Source: Candidatus Altimarinota bacterium
GTDB lineage: Bacteria > Patescibacteriota > Gracilibacteria > UBA4473
Reading direction: 5' to 3'
DNA: 42,242 bases
Assembly: GCA_020631075.1 (NCBI GenBank)
Contig: JAHDHX010000006.1
Location: forward strand, 1-42,242
Below, piece after piece: positions 23,192 to 32,200 of the stretch. Each line of letters opens with the position of its first letter. Position 1 is the stretch's first letter. The notes under the pieces were generated by a model. That model ran no database searches. It saw nothing but the letters and a program-made list of their open reading frames with translations, and was not told where the DNA came from. Both the position numbers and the translations under genes were made by a program.

Positions 23192-26100
23192 ATGAAAATA
23201 TTAAGAAGAGTTCTGAAAAAACAAAAACGGTATATCTACAAACAGGTACATCAAAAAAAAATCAATTCCATACATGACGATGAAGTCACAAAAGAAAAGG
23301 AACTAGAATTGATTGAAAAAGATGGAGAAAAAGAAATAGCGGGGATAACTTCATCAATAAAGTCCCCAATAAAGCAGCTTATTCAAACTGGATCTGGTCA
23401 AAAAATAGAAGCGTTACAACAATGTACAACCAAAAACATCGAAGCGCTAATAAACGATGATGTAGGGTACACCACAAAAGTGCGATACGCAGAGGATGGC
23501 TCAGTATGGGTAGAGCCAGAACTAGAAAGAGTTCTACGATTATCAGAAAAGGAGCGACTCAGAGAACTACAAAAACGACTGAAGGACAAACCATTTAAAC
23601 TTAATATACAACTCTGGAATGAAGAGACGGATACTCCCACCGATGAAGGGAAAATAGTAATAAAAATACACAAAACAGGAACATGGAACACCGATAGAGC
23701 AGTCGGAAAAACTGGCTATAGCAGACAAGATTTATTGAGAAAACGAGATATGATACTTGTAAAGCTACTGGGCGCCGATGGGACAACTGAACAGCAACTA
23801 GCAACCTGGAAAATACAGAACAGATCGATGGTGAAAATCGCCAATATGATAGTGCAAAACGGATATGCAGGAGAAATACAACCACCGAGTACTCGTTGGG
23901 AAATGTGGACCGCAATACTCAAAGAAAAAGGGCAAGAAGTAGTAGCATTTAACGAATATCGTGACCAAATAGAATCTGTGCCGCTAAGCACAATAGAAGC
24001 GATAAAAAATACTCTCGATATGTGGGACTTCTCAGAAAAATCAGAAGTTATATTGGAAGAATTGGCAAAAATGTCCCCGAAAGATGTCGAAGCTCTGCAT
24101 CATGACGTGTTACAAATTCAAGACTTCTATAAAGAAGAGCATATTCAATGCACAATCAAATCTGGCACAGCCACCATGACACAAGAGTTGTCTGAAAACC
24201 CGCACGGAGGGATGTGGTTCAAGCTACTATTGATTATGGCGCATGAAAACGGAGAAAATATTCCCCCTGGAGTGCTCCAACATCTGTATGAAAATTCAGA
24301 AAAAATAACCCATCTATCTGGTGCAGAAATACCTGACACAGACGCACTCACAGCGGCACAAAAAAATCTACCAGAATCGGAGAAAAGACTCATAAGAGAG
24401 AAACAGTACGAACATTTTATGGTGGCAAACCTTCGAGCGTCTTTACTGATGACGCTGTACGAAAAAGAGGAAGAGCACGGAGCCGAGTTTGAACGATTTT
24501 TTCGAGTGTTCTATCCAAACGATCAAGAGATATTCTCTTACCGCTATGACATCGGACATGGGGAGTCTCTTTATAACTTTTATAAACAGACACAAAGCCT
24601 GGTAAAAAAAGCTGATGCGCTTAATACGCCTGTGAATACACTCCAGACATTATTTTACGAAAAAGATGACACAATAGGTCATATCGTCTGTACGGATGAT
24701 TTTGATATTGCGCTCTTTACCGCTTACAAATCGGATTTGGATCAAGTACCAGATGAAGACTGTCATGGTTCCTACACGACAGAATCACATGCACATAGTT
24801 GCATTGAAGGGTTCTATACCCACCAAAAAAAAATAAAAACGCTGTATAAGAACAACATAAATCGCCTAATCAGGCTAGCAATAATAGATCAGCTGCGTGA
24901 AGGAGAGCTGACCCATGAAGCAACTGCAGAAGTGTCTGAGGACGATATGTTTGGAGAAGAAATACAACGATTTGGTCGCGAACCCTATGGCAGAGCCGTA
25001 CAACAGGTGTTACAAAACCAGTACGAGCAGTCGTGGCCGGGTGAAAAGACCGCGCAAGAAGAATGTAAAAAGTTATGTCTGGAGTTATTTGCGCAAGGAG
25101 GATTTGAAAAACGACGACAAGAATATAAAGCCGCAGACCAAGAAACCCGCGCAGTGCTTGACCGCCTAATGCACCGATCGGAATTGTACCCAGCTGGAAT
25201 TACAGAATTGCTGAAAGGGCTCCAGACCCAACCAGAATTCTTAGCGTTATCATACGACGAAATAGGACAAAAAAGAGAGACCCATCCAAATGATCCAAAC
25301 TGGAAAACCAGGTATTTAGACGATCAAAAAATATTGGCATATAAAAAGGTACCAGATGCAACTATGCTGCTAAGTCACTATGACTATGAATGTGCCTGCA
25401 ATAAAATAATACCAACTGAGACACTGGCAGAACTAAAAAAGCAGCCAAATAAACTCTTAAACCATGTATTAAGCGATCCAATACTGCGAAAATATTTGTT
25501 ACCGCGATATCGGAATGCAGAGCAACACAAAACCAGTGCAAATATTGCCACCCTCAACAGGTATTTAAAGGAAAATAGAGACTTGTTTGAACGGCTGATC
25601 GAGCAGCGGTCACCAGAAAATGATGAAGTAATAGCACTCTTGCTGATCAACGCCGGGGCGCAGAGCCCCCTACGTGTTGAAATGATTAAAGATGACTTTT
25701 TAGACTTTGCAAAACACTGCCTACAACGTGCTCCGAATGCCAGCGAAAGTGCCAACAAAGAATCAATAATAGAACAAATACTAAATTTGTATAAAAAAAT
25801 ACCAGATAATCTACGTATATTTTTAGGGTTTGAAAGCGGAAAAACCATAACAGAAAGAATCGAGAAATTAGAACCAGAAAATAAGGTTCTCGGGAAAGAC
25901 CCCCTTATAAAAGAGCTTACCCATAATGCTTACGCCGATATAATAGCCGACATATCAGCTTTCGAAATTACTGACACAAACCGAAACAAGTTTGAAATGT
26001 TTATCAAAAGTTCTTTGGGCAAAAAAATTTTTGATTTCACAATTAAAAATCCAAAAGCAGTCACAAATAATTGGGACGAAATACAAAATATATATCCAAA

Positions 26101-29100
26101 ATTTTTTGAAGATAACTTAACGGTTTTGTTCGACTACACAATGAAAGAAGATCCTGACAGGGCAGTTAAGAAAATTATTAACCCTTGGAGCCCCGAAAAA
26201 GTCTTGCAGCACTTCAGAAACAGTGTCTTTATGGGGAAGTATCCCTCTAACTCTAAAATCTATATAGCGCTGATACAAAAAATTGGAGCGGATAGTATTT
26301 TAAAATTAATACCTGATGCTTTAGTCTTCCGAATTTATGCAGAACAAAAATCAACACTAACTGAAAAACTAAATGAAACTGATGCTTTTTTCCTGAAATT
26401 ACGTGTAGCACTCAGTGAAGATAATAACTGGCAACCAGAGGAGCTAGTAGAGTATGTATATGGAGAAGAATCTGAAGCCATCGAGCTCAATATCTTGAGG
26501 GACAGATCACTTGCTGAAAAGTATCTGCGTTTTTTCCCCCATGCACATGATAGTGTACCAACAAACAATCAGTTGCTTCTAAATATTGCCACCGACCATG
26601 CTGATTCTTTCATAAGATATTTCCCACATCTAAAATATGCTAACTCAATCACTGGCTATGAAAATATGCTCAAAGAAGCAGCTAGCAAAAGTGCAGAAAA
26701 ATTTTTCAGAAGATTTCCACATCAGCAGCACACAAACATACCCGGCTATAGATCCGCATTAATATCGAGTGGTAAATCCGAGAAAGCTTTCCTCAAAACT
26801 TTCTCACATGCAGAACACTTTCAAAGTCCCGGGTATGAGGAAACGCTGAAAAATGCCGCCCAAAATTCTCCAACAATATTTTTAAAAAAATTCCCACATC
26901 GCCAACTTCATAACAAGTTAAGCTACTATCCAGAATTACTCACGCAGGTGTTTTCACAAATATCAGGGATGAACAATGTCACAGCGGCAGAAATTAAAGC
27001 TGCGTGCAAACTACAATCTGAACCAGCGTTTGAAAATCAAGATATCTTGTCAGAATTTTGTAAGCCTGATACATACCCAAATAATACAATCCTATGGTGG
27101 ATAAGAAATCCGGAACGGCAAGCATTGTTAAGAGATTTGCAATTTTTTCATCCGAAGACACTAGAACTCTACAAACCATCGCCGCTATTTGATTATGAAA
27201 AATACAAGGGATTGAAAACGTACACAGCAACCGAACGTAAACACCTAATTACATGCGCAAAAAAAGTCTGGAACGAGATATACCGACATAAAATAAATTA
27301 CAAATACAATTCACCCATAAATTTTATATTATCAATTGCTGAAAATAAACAAAAAGAGGCTCTCTATGACGAGATATCTCCCTTATATAATGTACAATAT
27401 GACGATAAATACAAAATGAAAGAACTGCACAAGCATGACCAACAATGGATGACAGAATTGCCATCGGCGTTGCTCGAAAGTGTATTGACGTACATGCAAG
27501 AAGCCGAGACTGACAAACACCCACTACCAAAACATCACGAGTTTTTGATTACGTTTGATGGTTGGCTTGAAGCAGAAAAAATTGACCAAACAGACGAAGA
27601 AATAATGAAAATAAAACGGAAGGAGTATGATCAAGGTTTTTCAAAATGGCGTGAACGAAAAAAGTTTTTAGATTTTGTGGAACTCACAAATTATCAGCTA
27701 CAAACACAAGCCGAAGTTGATATCATTAAACGTTTAGCCAAGACACAAAATACTGATGAAGGCGCTCAATTATTTAAATACATGGTAAGCTGTCTTGCGC
27801 CAGAATACACACCTGCTGAGCTGTTGCCAGTATATGAAGTGTATACGAAACGGTTCGGGCTCGCGCAGCTCCCCCTAGTGTTTCGGTACTGTGTAGAGCT
27901 TATGAACGGCACGATAAATCCAGAGATAACAAATATAATAGATCAGGCAGGCGAGAAAGGGATTGACCAACTAAAAACCGTCGTGTTGCAAAACAAACAG
28001 AATCTGATAAATAAAGAAGAGGCGATAGAACCCTCAAAACTGAGTAATCTGGAACTTGAGTCATATAGATATCTGACGCGATTTGATAGTAGTAGCTGGT
28101 CAAGAGGTTATAACTTTCAAGCACTAATACAGGCGTTGTATCAAGGAATAAAAACACAAGAAATTGCTCCGGTAAGCCCAGAGTATCACACACAAGAAAT
28201 ACAACTAAGGGCGACACCCAAAAATGTCGATTTTGAGGTGTTTTTAGTGCCATACAAAAAGCTGACCGCGATGATAGATTATGGCCTCAAACATAAACAG
28301 TTTGAGAACTATCGTGCAGAGGTTGGATCAATATTAGGAACAGACAAAACCCACAAGCAAGCCGCGCTTGACCAAATGACACAACAGCAAGCCACACTCG
28401 AGCAACTGACAACCAGATCTTCGGACCAAGAATCAACACTAAAACAATTAGTGTCTTCAATCCCGCAGTTACGAAAACAAATTTTAAAAAGCGACACACT
28501 AACGCGAAAAATAGAAAAAACGAAAGGTCCGAGTGAACTGGTGGTGGTGTTGTCACAGGCAAAATATCAAACTGCGGAGATGAAACAGCTGATTCAGAGT
28601 CTTATAATCTGGCAGTACATAGAGCAGTATCCAAATATGGAAGAAGAGATCTCACGAATAGTCGCTGAGCCAAAATTACTGATAGAGAACGTACAAACAC
28701 TCAGTGAAATGATAAACCAAAGACTTAAAAACGAACTTTTGGAAGACAAAAGTGTAGGAGCACATCAAGAGGAATCTCTGTTTCCAGAATTAGAAAACAA
28801 ACAACGAGGATATCTACGACAAATGCTAAACACCAACACACTGAAAGACATACAAAAAGCTGTCAGCTTACAAAAAGGCGAATTACTAACTGACTCATTT
28901 GTAATACAGCCCTCGCGTGCGATGATGGGTGAATGCTCCGGGTACATCGGAGATGCTTGCTGGACTACTAATGAACAAATTTTGAAAAACAACCCAGACA
29001 TGACGCCCTATGTGCTCATTAAAGAAAGAGCAACCAATCCGGAACTAATTGGTGCCGGATTACTGTTCGAACGGAGCATAAACAACGGCCAAGATACCGT

Positions 29101-29416
29101 CATGGTGATACGCGGCTTTAATCCACAGTCGAAAGTATTAAGTGATATTTCTGCTGACTCATTTTGTGAAAACCTCTTAGCATATGCAGAGTCCGTAGCA
29201 CAGAAACGTGGATGCAAGTATGTAATCGCTCCGCTTGGCCAAGGAGTTATAAGTAATAGGCCTGAAGTTACATCGTATTTCGTTAATCTTGCACAAAAAA
29301 GATCGAATCAGTCTAAAACAATCGGGAAAAAAATAGCCCTGGATGAAGCACTTAACTTTAATGGATACGACATAACAAACAACTGCGTAGTGATATCTGA
29401 AGTACCTTCGTTCTAG
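23192..29416 (+). CDS. Giant 2074-residue protein of unknown function (element 2 cargo)
   Basis: One unbroken frame of 6225 bp. No signal peptide or membrane helix is seen. The N-terminus is basic (MKILRRVLKKQKRYIYKQ). Residues ~70-1100 are mostly helical and charged, without a motif I recognise. Residues ~1108-1254 hold five ~30-residue repeats with an FPH core. Residues ~1730-1800 are Gln/Leu-rich coiled coil. The last ~180 residues look like a separate compact domain, with MGECSGYIGDACW, LIGAGLLFE, MVIRGFNP and KYVIAPLGQG; the strand-helix pattern faintly recalls GNAT acetyltransferases but no acetyl-CoA loop is convincing. As sole cargo of an integrative element it may be an anti-phage effector or a host-interaction protein; this is inference only. 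Confidence 0.85.
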   Translation: MKILRRVLKKQKRYIYKQVHQKKINSIHDDEVTKEKELELIEKDGEKEIAGITSSIKSPIKQLIQTGSGQKIEALQQCTTKNIEALINDDVGYTTKVRYAEDGSVWVEPELERVLRLSEKERLRELQKRLKDKPFKLNIQLWNEETDTPTDEGKIVIKIHKTGTWNTDRAVGKTGYSRQDLLRKRDMILVKLLGADGTTEQQLATWKIQNRSMVKIANMIVQNGYAGEIQPPSTRWEMWTAILKEKGQEVVAFNEYRDQIESVPLSTIEAIKNTLDMWDFSEKSEVILEELAKMSPKDVEALHHDVLQIQDFYKEEHIQCTIKSGTATMTQELSENPHGGMWFKLLLIMAHENGENIPPGVLQHLYENSEKITHLSGAEIPDTDALTAAQKNLPESEKRLIREKQYEHFMVANLRASLLMTLYEKEEEHGAEFERFFRVFYPNDQEIFSYRYDIGHGESLYNFYKQTQSLVKKADALNTPVNTLQTLFYEKDDTIGHIVCTDDFDIALFTAYKSDLDQVPDEDCHGSYTTESHAHSCIEGFYTHQKKIKTLYKNNINRLIRLAIIDQLREGELTHEATAEVSEDDMFGEEIQRFGREPYGRAVQQVLQNQYEQSWPGEKTAQEECKKLCLELFAQGGFEKRRQEYKAADQETRAVLDRLMHRSELYPAGITELLKGLQTQPEFLALSYDEIGQKRETHPNDPNWKTRYLDDQKILAYKKVPDATMLLSHYDYECACNKIIPTETLAELKKQPNKLLNHVLSDPILRKYLLPRYRNAEQHKTSANIATLNRYLKENRDLFERLIEQRSPENDEVIALLLINAGAQSPLRVEMIKDDFLDFAKHCLQRAPNASESANKESIIEQILNLYKKIPDNLRIFLGFESGKTITERIEKLEPENKVLGKDPLIKELTHNAYADIIADISAFEITDTNRNKFEMFIKSSLGKKIFDFTIKNPKAVTNNWDEIQNIYPKFFEDNLTVLFDYTMKEDPDRAVKKIINPWSPEKVLQHFRNSVFMGKYPSNSKIYIALIQKIGADSILKLIPDALVFRIYAEQKSTLTEKLNETDAFFLKLRVALSEDNNWQPEELVEYVYGEESEAIELNILRDRSLAEKYLRFFPHAHDSVPTNNQLLLNIATDHADSFIRYFPHLKYANSITGYENMLKEAASKSAEKFFRRFPHQQHTNIPGYRSALISSGKSEKAFLKTFSHAEHFQSPGYEETLKNAAQNSPTIFLKKFPHRQLHNKLSYYPELLTQVFSQISGMNNVTAAEIKAACKLQSEPAFENQDILSEFCKPDTYPNNTILWWIRNPERQALLRDLQFFHPKTLELYKPSPLFDYEKYKGLKTYTATERKHLITCAKKVWNEIYRHKINYKYNSPINFILSIAENKQKEALYDEISPLYNVQYDDKYKMKELHKHDQQWMTELPSALLESVLTYMQEAETDKHPLPKHHEFLITFDGWLEAEKIDQTDEEIMKIKRKEYDQGFSKWRERKKFLDFVELTNYQLQTQAEVDIIKRLAKTQNTDEGAQLFKYMVSCLAPEYTPAELLPVYEVYTKRFGLAQLPLVFRYCVELMNGTINPEITNIIDQAGEKGIDQLKTVVLQNKQNLINKEEAIEPSKLSNLELESYRYLTRFDSSSWSRGYNFQALIQALYQGIKTQEIAPVSPEYHTQEIQLRATPKNVDFEVFLVPYKKLTAMIDYGLKHKQFENYRAEVGSILGTDKTHKQAALDQMTQQQATLEQLTTRSSDQESTLKQLVSSIPQLRKQILKSDTLTRKIEKTKGPSELVVVLSQAKYQTAEMKQLIQSLIIWQYIEQYPNMEEEISRIVAEPKLLIENVQTLSEMINQRLKNELLEDKSVGAHQEESLFPELENKQRGYLRQMLNTNTLKDIQKAVSLQKGELLTDSFVIQPSRAMMGECSGYIGDACWTTNEQILKNNPDMTPYVLIKERATNPELIGAGLLFERSINNGQDTVMVIRGFNPQSKVLSDISADSFCENLLAYAESVAQKRGCKYVIAPLGQGVISNRPEVTSYFVNLAQKRSNQSKTIGKKIALDEALNFNGYDITNNCVVISEVPSF
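26513..26955 (+). repeat. Five FPH protein repeats in the giant gene
   Basis: Encodes residues ~1108-1254. Successive units read AEKYLRFFPH, ADSFIRYFPH, AEKFFRRFPH, EKAFLKTFSH and PTIFLKKFPH. Each is followed by a variable segment, often with P/TGYxxxLxxAA, and a new unit begins every 29-31 residues. Two-helix solenoid units are likely. The DNA copies are diverged, so this is an old duplication. Confidence 0.75.
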
Positions 29417-29491
29417 AATGAACCTCAAGAGCTGGGGATGTGTTTGAGTGGTTATCTCCCTCGCCTGAGGCGGGTCATTTGTGACACGAAT

Positions 29492-29513
29492 GTGGGTAAC
29501 ACTATTTACTCAC
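29492..29513 (+). promoter_or_regulatory. Dyad upstream of the recombinase pseudogene
   Basis: The same GTGGGTAA-n5-TTTACTCAC dyad as at 21495-21516, here 10 bp before the ATG of the broken recombinase. Homology with element 1 starts about 20 bp further left, at GGGTCAT. Confidence 0.5.
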
Positions 29514-29523
29514 CAGTTTCAAG

Positions 29524-30238
29524 ATGAAAACACCAAAAACACGTGCTGAAGCACCGCTTCGGTATTGTATCTATGCGCGCAAGTCATCTGAAAGTGACGA
29601 AAAGCAAGCCATGAGCATTGAGGCATAAATACGCGAGATGCAAGCTATTGCAGAGAGAGAAAATTTAAATGTCGTTGACGTACGGAATGAAGCAAAATCT
29701 GCGAAATCTGTTGGCGTTCACCCTGTTTATAATCAGATCTTCCAAGACATCGAAGATGAAGATATACAGGGCATTATAAAGTGGGCCCTCGATAGATTGA
29801 GCAGGAATGCTGGTGATTTAGGCAGGCTCGTCGATGTCATGGACGCAAGCAAACTGCATGAAATACAAACACATAAGAGAACGCAAAAGTGGTGTAAAAA
29901 AATATGTGTATTACAAATATTCACGCTATGGAGGAAAGCTGCAATGTAACGAACTCTACATTAGAGAGGAAGACCTGATTGATCGAATATCTGAGTATAT
30001 TGATGCCTATCGTGATATCGACATAAAAGTAAATAGCAAAATCATTCAGCAAATTCAGATGCTCAATGAGATTAATAAAATAGCAGGAATTAGAACTGTT
30101 CTAGAGCCAATAGATTATATCAAGCAGGTCCTTGTAAATGGAAGCGGCAGACAAAAAGCGCAGTTACTCAAATGCATTGATAAGAAGTTCTTTCTTCAAA
30201 ATGGTGAAATCTTCCTAGGGAAGAACGAAGAGAAATAA
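29524..30238 (+). pseudogene. Serine recombinase pseudogene of element 2
   Basis: Near-copy of 21527-22822 with at least three lesions. Codon 35 is TAA (29626-29628), where the intact gene has CAA. A 581-bp internal deletion joins positions equal to 21871 and 22452 of the intact gene at a shared AACACAT and shifts the frame, removing the rest of the catalytic domain, the recombinase domain and half of the zinc ribbon. A zinc-ribbon Cys has become Tyr (YYKCSR to YYKYSR). The DNA after the deletion is almost identical to the intact copy, so decay is recent or the copies were homogenised. Confidence 0.93.
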
Positions 30239-30299
30239 TACGAACATTTCGCAGTTCTTCGCAAATAATCCGAATGCACCTGAATGTGAGGGTTTAGGG

Positions 30300-30416
30300 T
30301 CTAGAACAAAACTCAGGTGAAAAGGGGCTTCAGCACATCAAAAAATACCGTTTTGTTAGGTGTCTCAATATGTGAGGTTAAATAAGTATATCGATACTGC
30401 AAATAATTATGGTGCA
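30300..30416. repeat. att-like repeat, right junction at tRNA-Leu
   Basis: Copy 3 of the repeat. Its last bases overlap the tRNA-Leu 3' end (30410-30416). The distal part matches copy 2; the last ~25 bp match copy 1. One arm of the first dyad is altered (CTCAA-TAT-GTGAG). The DNA between the pseudogene and this repeat (30239-30299) repeats 22823-22883. Confidence 0.8.
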
Positions 30417-30494
30417 CAAGGAGGGACTCGAACCCTCACGCCCTAGAGCACTAGTTCCTAAGACTAGCGTGTCTACCAATTCCACCACTTGTGC
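30410..30494 (-). tRNA. tRNA-Leu (anticodon TAG), CCA encoded; integration target
   Basis: 85 nt on the minus strand. Acceptor GCACAAG/CTTGTGC, discriminator A, genomic CCA. D-loop with GG, anticodon arm CTAGT-CTTAGGA-ACTAG (TAG), long variable arm (TGCTCTAGGGCGT) typical of class II tRNA-Leu, and T arm GAGGG-TTCGAGT-CCCTC. The gene is intact although two elements lie directly at its 3' side. Confidence 0.96.
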
Positions 30495-30514
30495 AAATCA
30501 ACATTCCCCGCCAG

Positions 30515-30543
30515 ACCTTACCCCCCACGCACCTCACTGACAA
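30515..30543 (-). promoter_or_regulatory. Promoter of tRNA-Leu
   Basis: Minus strand: TTGTCA (30543-30538), 17-bp spacer, TAAGGT (30520-30515), about 20 nt before the tRNA 5' end at 30494. Confidence 0.5.
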
Positions 30544-30556
30544 TCCCTTTTTTCAC

Positions 30557-31087
30557 TCACCACTTGGCGGACTGTTTCTTCATTTGCCGCTTTATCAGAG
30601 ACCAATCATACGGAAACTTGGACGTCTCCCCCGCACGGAGCACCCCCTGCACCGCGCCCCACTCACTCCCCTCTCTGAAGGTAAACCCCGTCCCAAATTC
30701 TTGCACCGGCTGGAAATTCTCTACGAAAATGCCCGCAGGACAGATCGGCACCACCCCGTGCTTCACGCACAGTCTCGCTCTATCATATTCAAGGCTTTTA
30801 CCCGAAAAAATTCCCCCCACATTCTTCCAGAGCCGTTGTACATTTTCTGGGGTGTTTTCATATATTTTCAGCCAACCGTTCCCACTTTCATACTGCAGCA
30901 AATCAGCATATTGCCGTTCATCAGGCGCCAGCAAATGCCAAGCAATCCCCATTTCCGCCCCCGCTTGCAAGAAAGACCACCATCTGTCTGACAGCTCACC
31001 CTCCACGATCATCCCCACAGGGAATGCCTCCTCAAGGGCACAAACAGCTTCTAGCTTCGACGATGCTGGCGCGAGTTTTGGCGTCAT
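30557..31087 (-). CDS. Hypothetical protein next to tRNA-Leu
   Basis: 176 residues, soluble, with many Trp and Glu. No family recognised; segments such as DRWWSFLQAGAEMGIAWHLL and LKIYENTPENVQRLWKNVGG give no motif. Base use follows the chromosome (C-rich + strand), so it is host DNA, not element. TATACC lies 7 nt upstream of the ATG (TTTATACC-ATAAAAA-ATG), consistent with a leaderless transcript. Divergent from the exonuclease gene. Confidence 0.7.
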   Translation of the reverse strand: MTPKLAPASSKLEAVCALEEAFPVGMIVEGELSDRWWSFLQAGAEMGIAWHLLAPDERQYADLLQYESGNGWLKIYENTPENVQRLWKNVGGIFSGKSLEYDRARLCVKHGVVPICPAGIFVENFQPVQEFGTGFTFREGSEWGAVQGVLRAGETSKFPYDWSLIKRQMKKQSAKW

Positions 31088-31240
31088 TTTTTATGGTATA
31101 AATTCAACTGTTCACCCCTCACCCTCCCCTTCCCACTGCGCCACCCTTGGGCTTCCCCTCTGCCCTAGGCGCTTGTCAGACTTCTGCGTATTATACCCAA
31201 GATCCACAGCACTCAGCAACTCACTTTCCCTCTATTTCTC

Positions 31241-32200
31241 ATGTTTTCCGCTCCACCACGCCCTCTACTCATCATCATCGACGGCAACGCACTCATGCAC
31301 CGCAGCTTCCACGGCTTCCACCGCGGGTTCATCCCCCAGTGGCAGGGCCAGCCCGTTTCGATGGTCTACGGCTTCGCGAGCACCCTCATCACACTCTTGC
31401 GCACCTACGGCCCCGACTGCCACTTTTTGATCACCTTTGACACTCCCATCCCCACCTTCAGGCACCGCGCTGACGAAGGCTACAAAGCCCAGCGCAGCTC
31501 CGCCCCCGACGATTTCTATATCCAAATCCCCCTCCTCAGAGACTTCCTCAACACCACCCAGCTCCCCCACTATCGGCTCGACGGCTACGAATCCGACGAC
31601 CTCATCGCTACCGCCGCCACCCAGTTCGCCGACACCCATCACATCATCATCGCCAGCTCCGACCACGACCTCCACCAGCTCATCACCCCCACGACAGCCT
31701 GCCTGCCCCTCACGCGGGACCTTTCAGCGCAGGCCCTCCTCTTTCCCCCCGACATCCACACCAAGCTCAGCCTCAGCCCCAGCCAGGTCATCGACCTCAA
31801 AGCCCTCACTGGTGACAGCTCCGACAACTACAAAGGTGTCCCTGGTATCGGGCCTAAGACCGCCACCCAACTCCTCCAGTCATACCACACCCTGGAGGGA
31901 ATTTACCAAAACCTCGACCAAATTCGCCCCCAGCTCGCTACAAAGCTCACCACTCACCGCACCACGGCAGAGCACTGCCAGTTCTTAGCCACCCTCGACC
32001 GCCACTGTCCGCTTACGGAAGACTTCAAACCCACCATGCTCAAACCAGAACCAACCAGAAACGCCCTAGAAAAATTTCATTTCCAGTCTCTCGCCCGCCG
32101 CCTACAGAGTGCCTATACAAAAAGTGAACAAATCAATAATAATGATCAAAATAAATACTCAAAAAAAGACGAACCTGAAAACCAAATGAGCCTTTTTTAG
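31241..32200 (+). CDS. Stand-alone 5'-3' exonuclease (PolA N-terminal type)
   Basis: 319 residues, the length of the DNA polymerase I 5'-nuclease domain without the polymerase. Metal-binding acidic clusters are visible: IIIDGNALMHR near 10-20, LITFDTP, GYESDDLIATAA (~109-120), SSDHDLHQLI (~132-141) and LTGDSSDNYKGVPGIGPKTA, which carries the helix-3-turn-helix DNA grip. It would remove RNA primers and 5' flaps in replication and repair. The C-terminus is a Lys/Asn-rich linker ending in QMSLF, which fits the bacterial sliding-clamp binding consensus QLxLF. Start at ATG 31241; no Shine-Dalgarno. Confidence 0.9.
   Translation: MFSAPPRPLLIIIDGNALMHRSFHGFHRGFIPQWQGQPVSMVYGFASTLITLLRTYGPDCHFLITFDTPIPTFRHRADEGYKAQRSSAPDDFYIQIPLLRDFLNTTQLPHYRLDGYESDDLIATAATQFADTHHIIIASSDHDLHQLITPTTACLPLTRDLSAQALLFPPDIHTKLSLSPSQVIDLKALTGDSSDNYKGVPGIGPKTATQLLQSYHTLEGIYQNLDQIRPQLATKLTTHRTTAEHCQFLATLDRHCPLTEDFKPTMLKPEPTRNALEKFHFQSLARRLQSAYTKSEQINNNDQNKYSKKDEPENQMSLF

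Larger units (their letters stand above)
23000..30415. mobile_element. Integrative element 2 at tRNA-Leu (single giant gene plus dead recombinase)
   Basis: The ~7.4-kb segment lies between the second and third att-like repeats. It consists of a promoter, one 6.2-kb gene, then a right end homologous to that of element 1 from about 29472 on (operator dyad, recombinase, att repeat). The recombinase is broken, so movement would need an enzyme in trans, for example from element 1. Confidence 0.7.

Noticed and set aside
24915-25169. Small overlapping gene inside the giant gene
   Set aside because: Another-frame shadow with no independent start signals.
26513-26955. Recent DNA tandem repeat or assembly artefact in the giant gene
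   Set aside because: The repeat is seen only at protein level; the DNA units are diverged, so it is an old protein repeat.
21476-30416. Composite transposon bounded by two recombinase copies
   Set aside because: The copies are in direct orientation, have no terminal inverted repeats, and each lies next to an att-like repeat; tandem integration explains the arrangement better.
7882-30416. CRISPR array
   Set aside because: The three repeats are ~117 bp and kilobases apart, and no short regularly spaced repeats or cas genes are visible.
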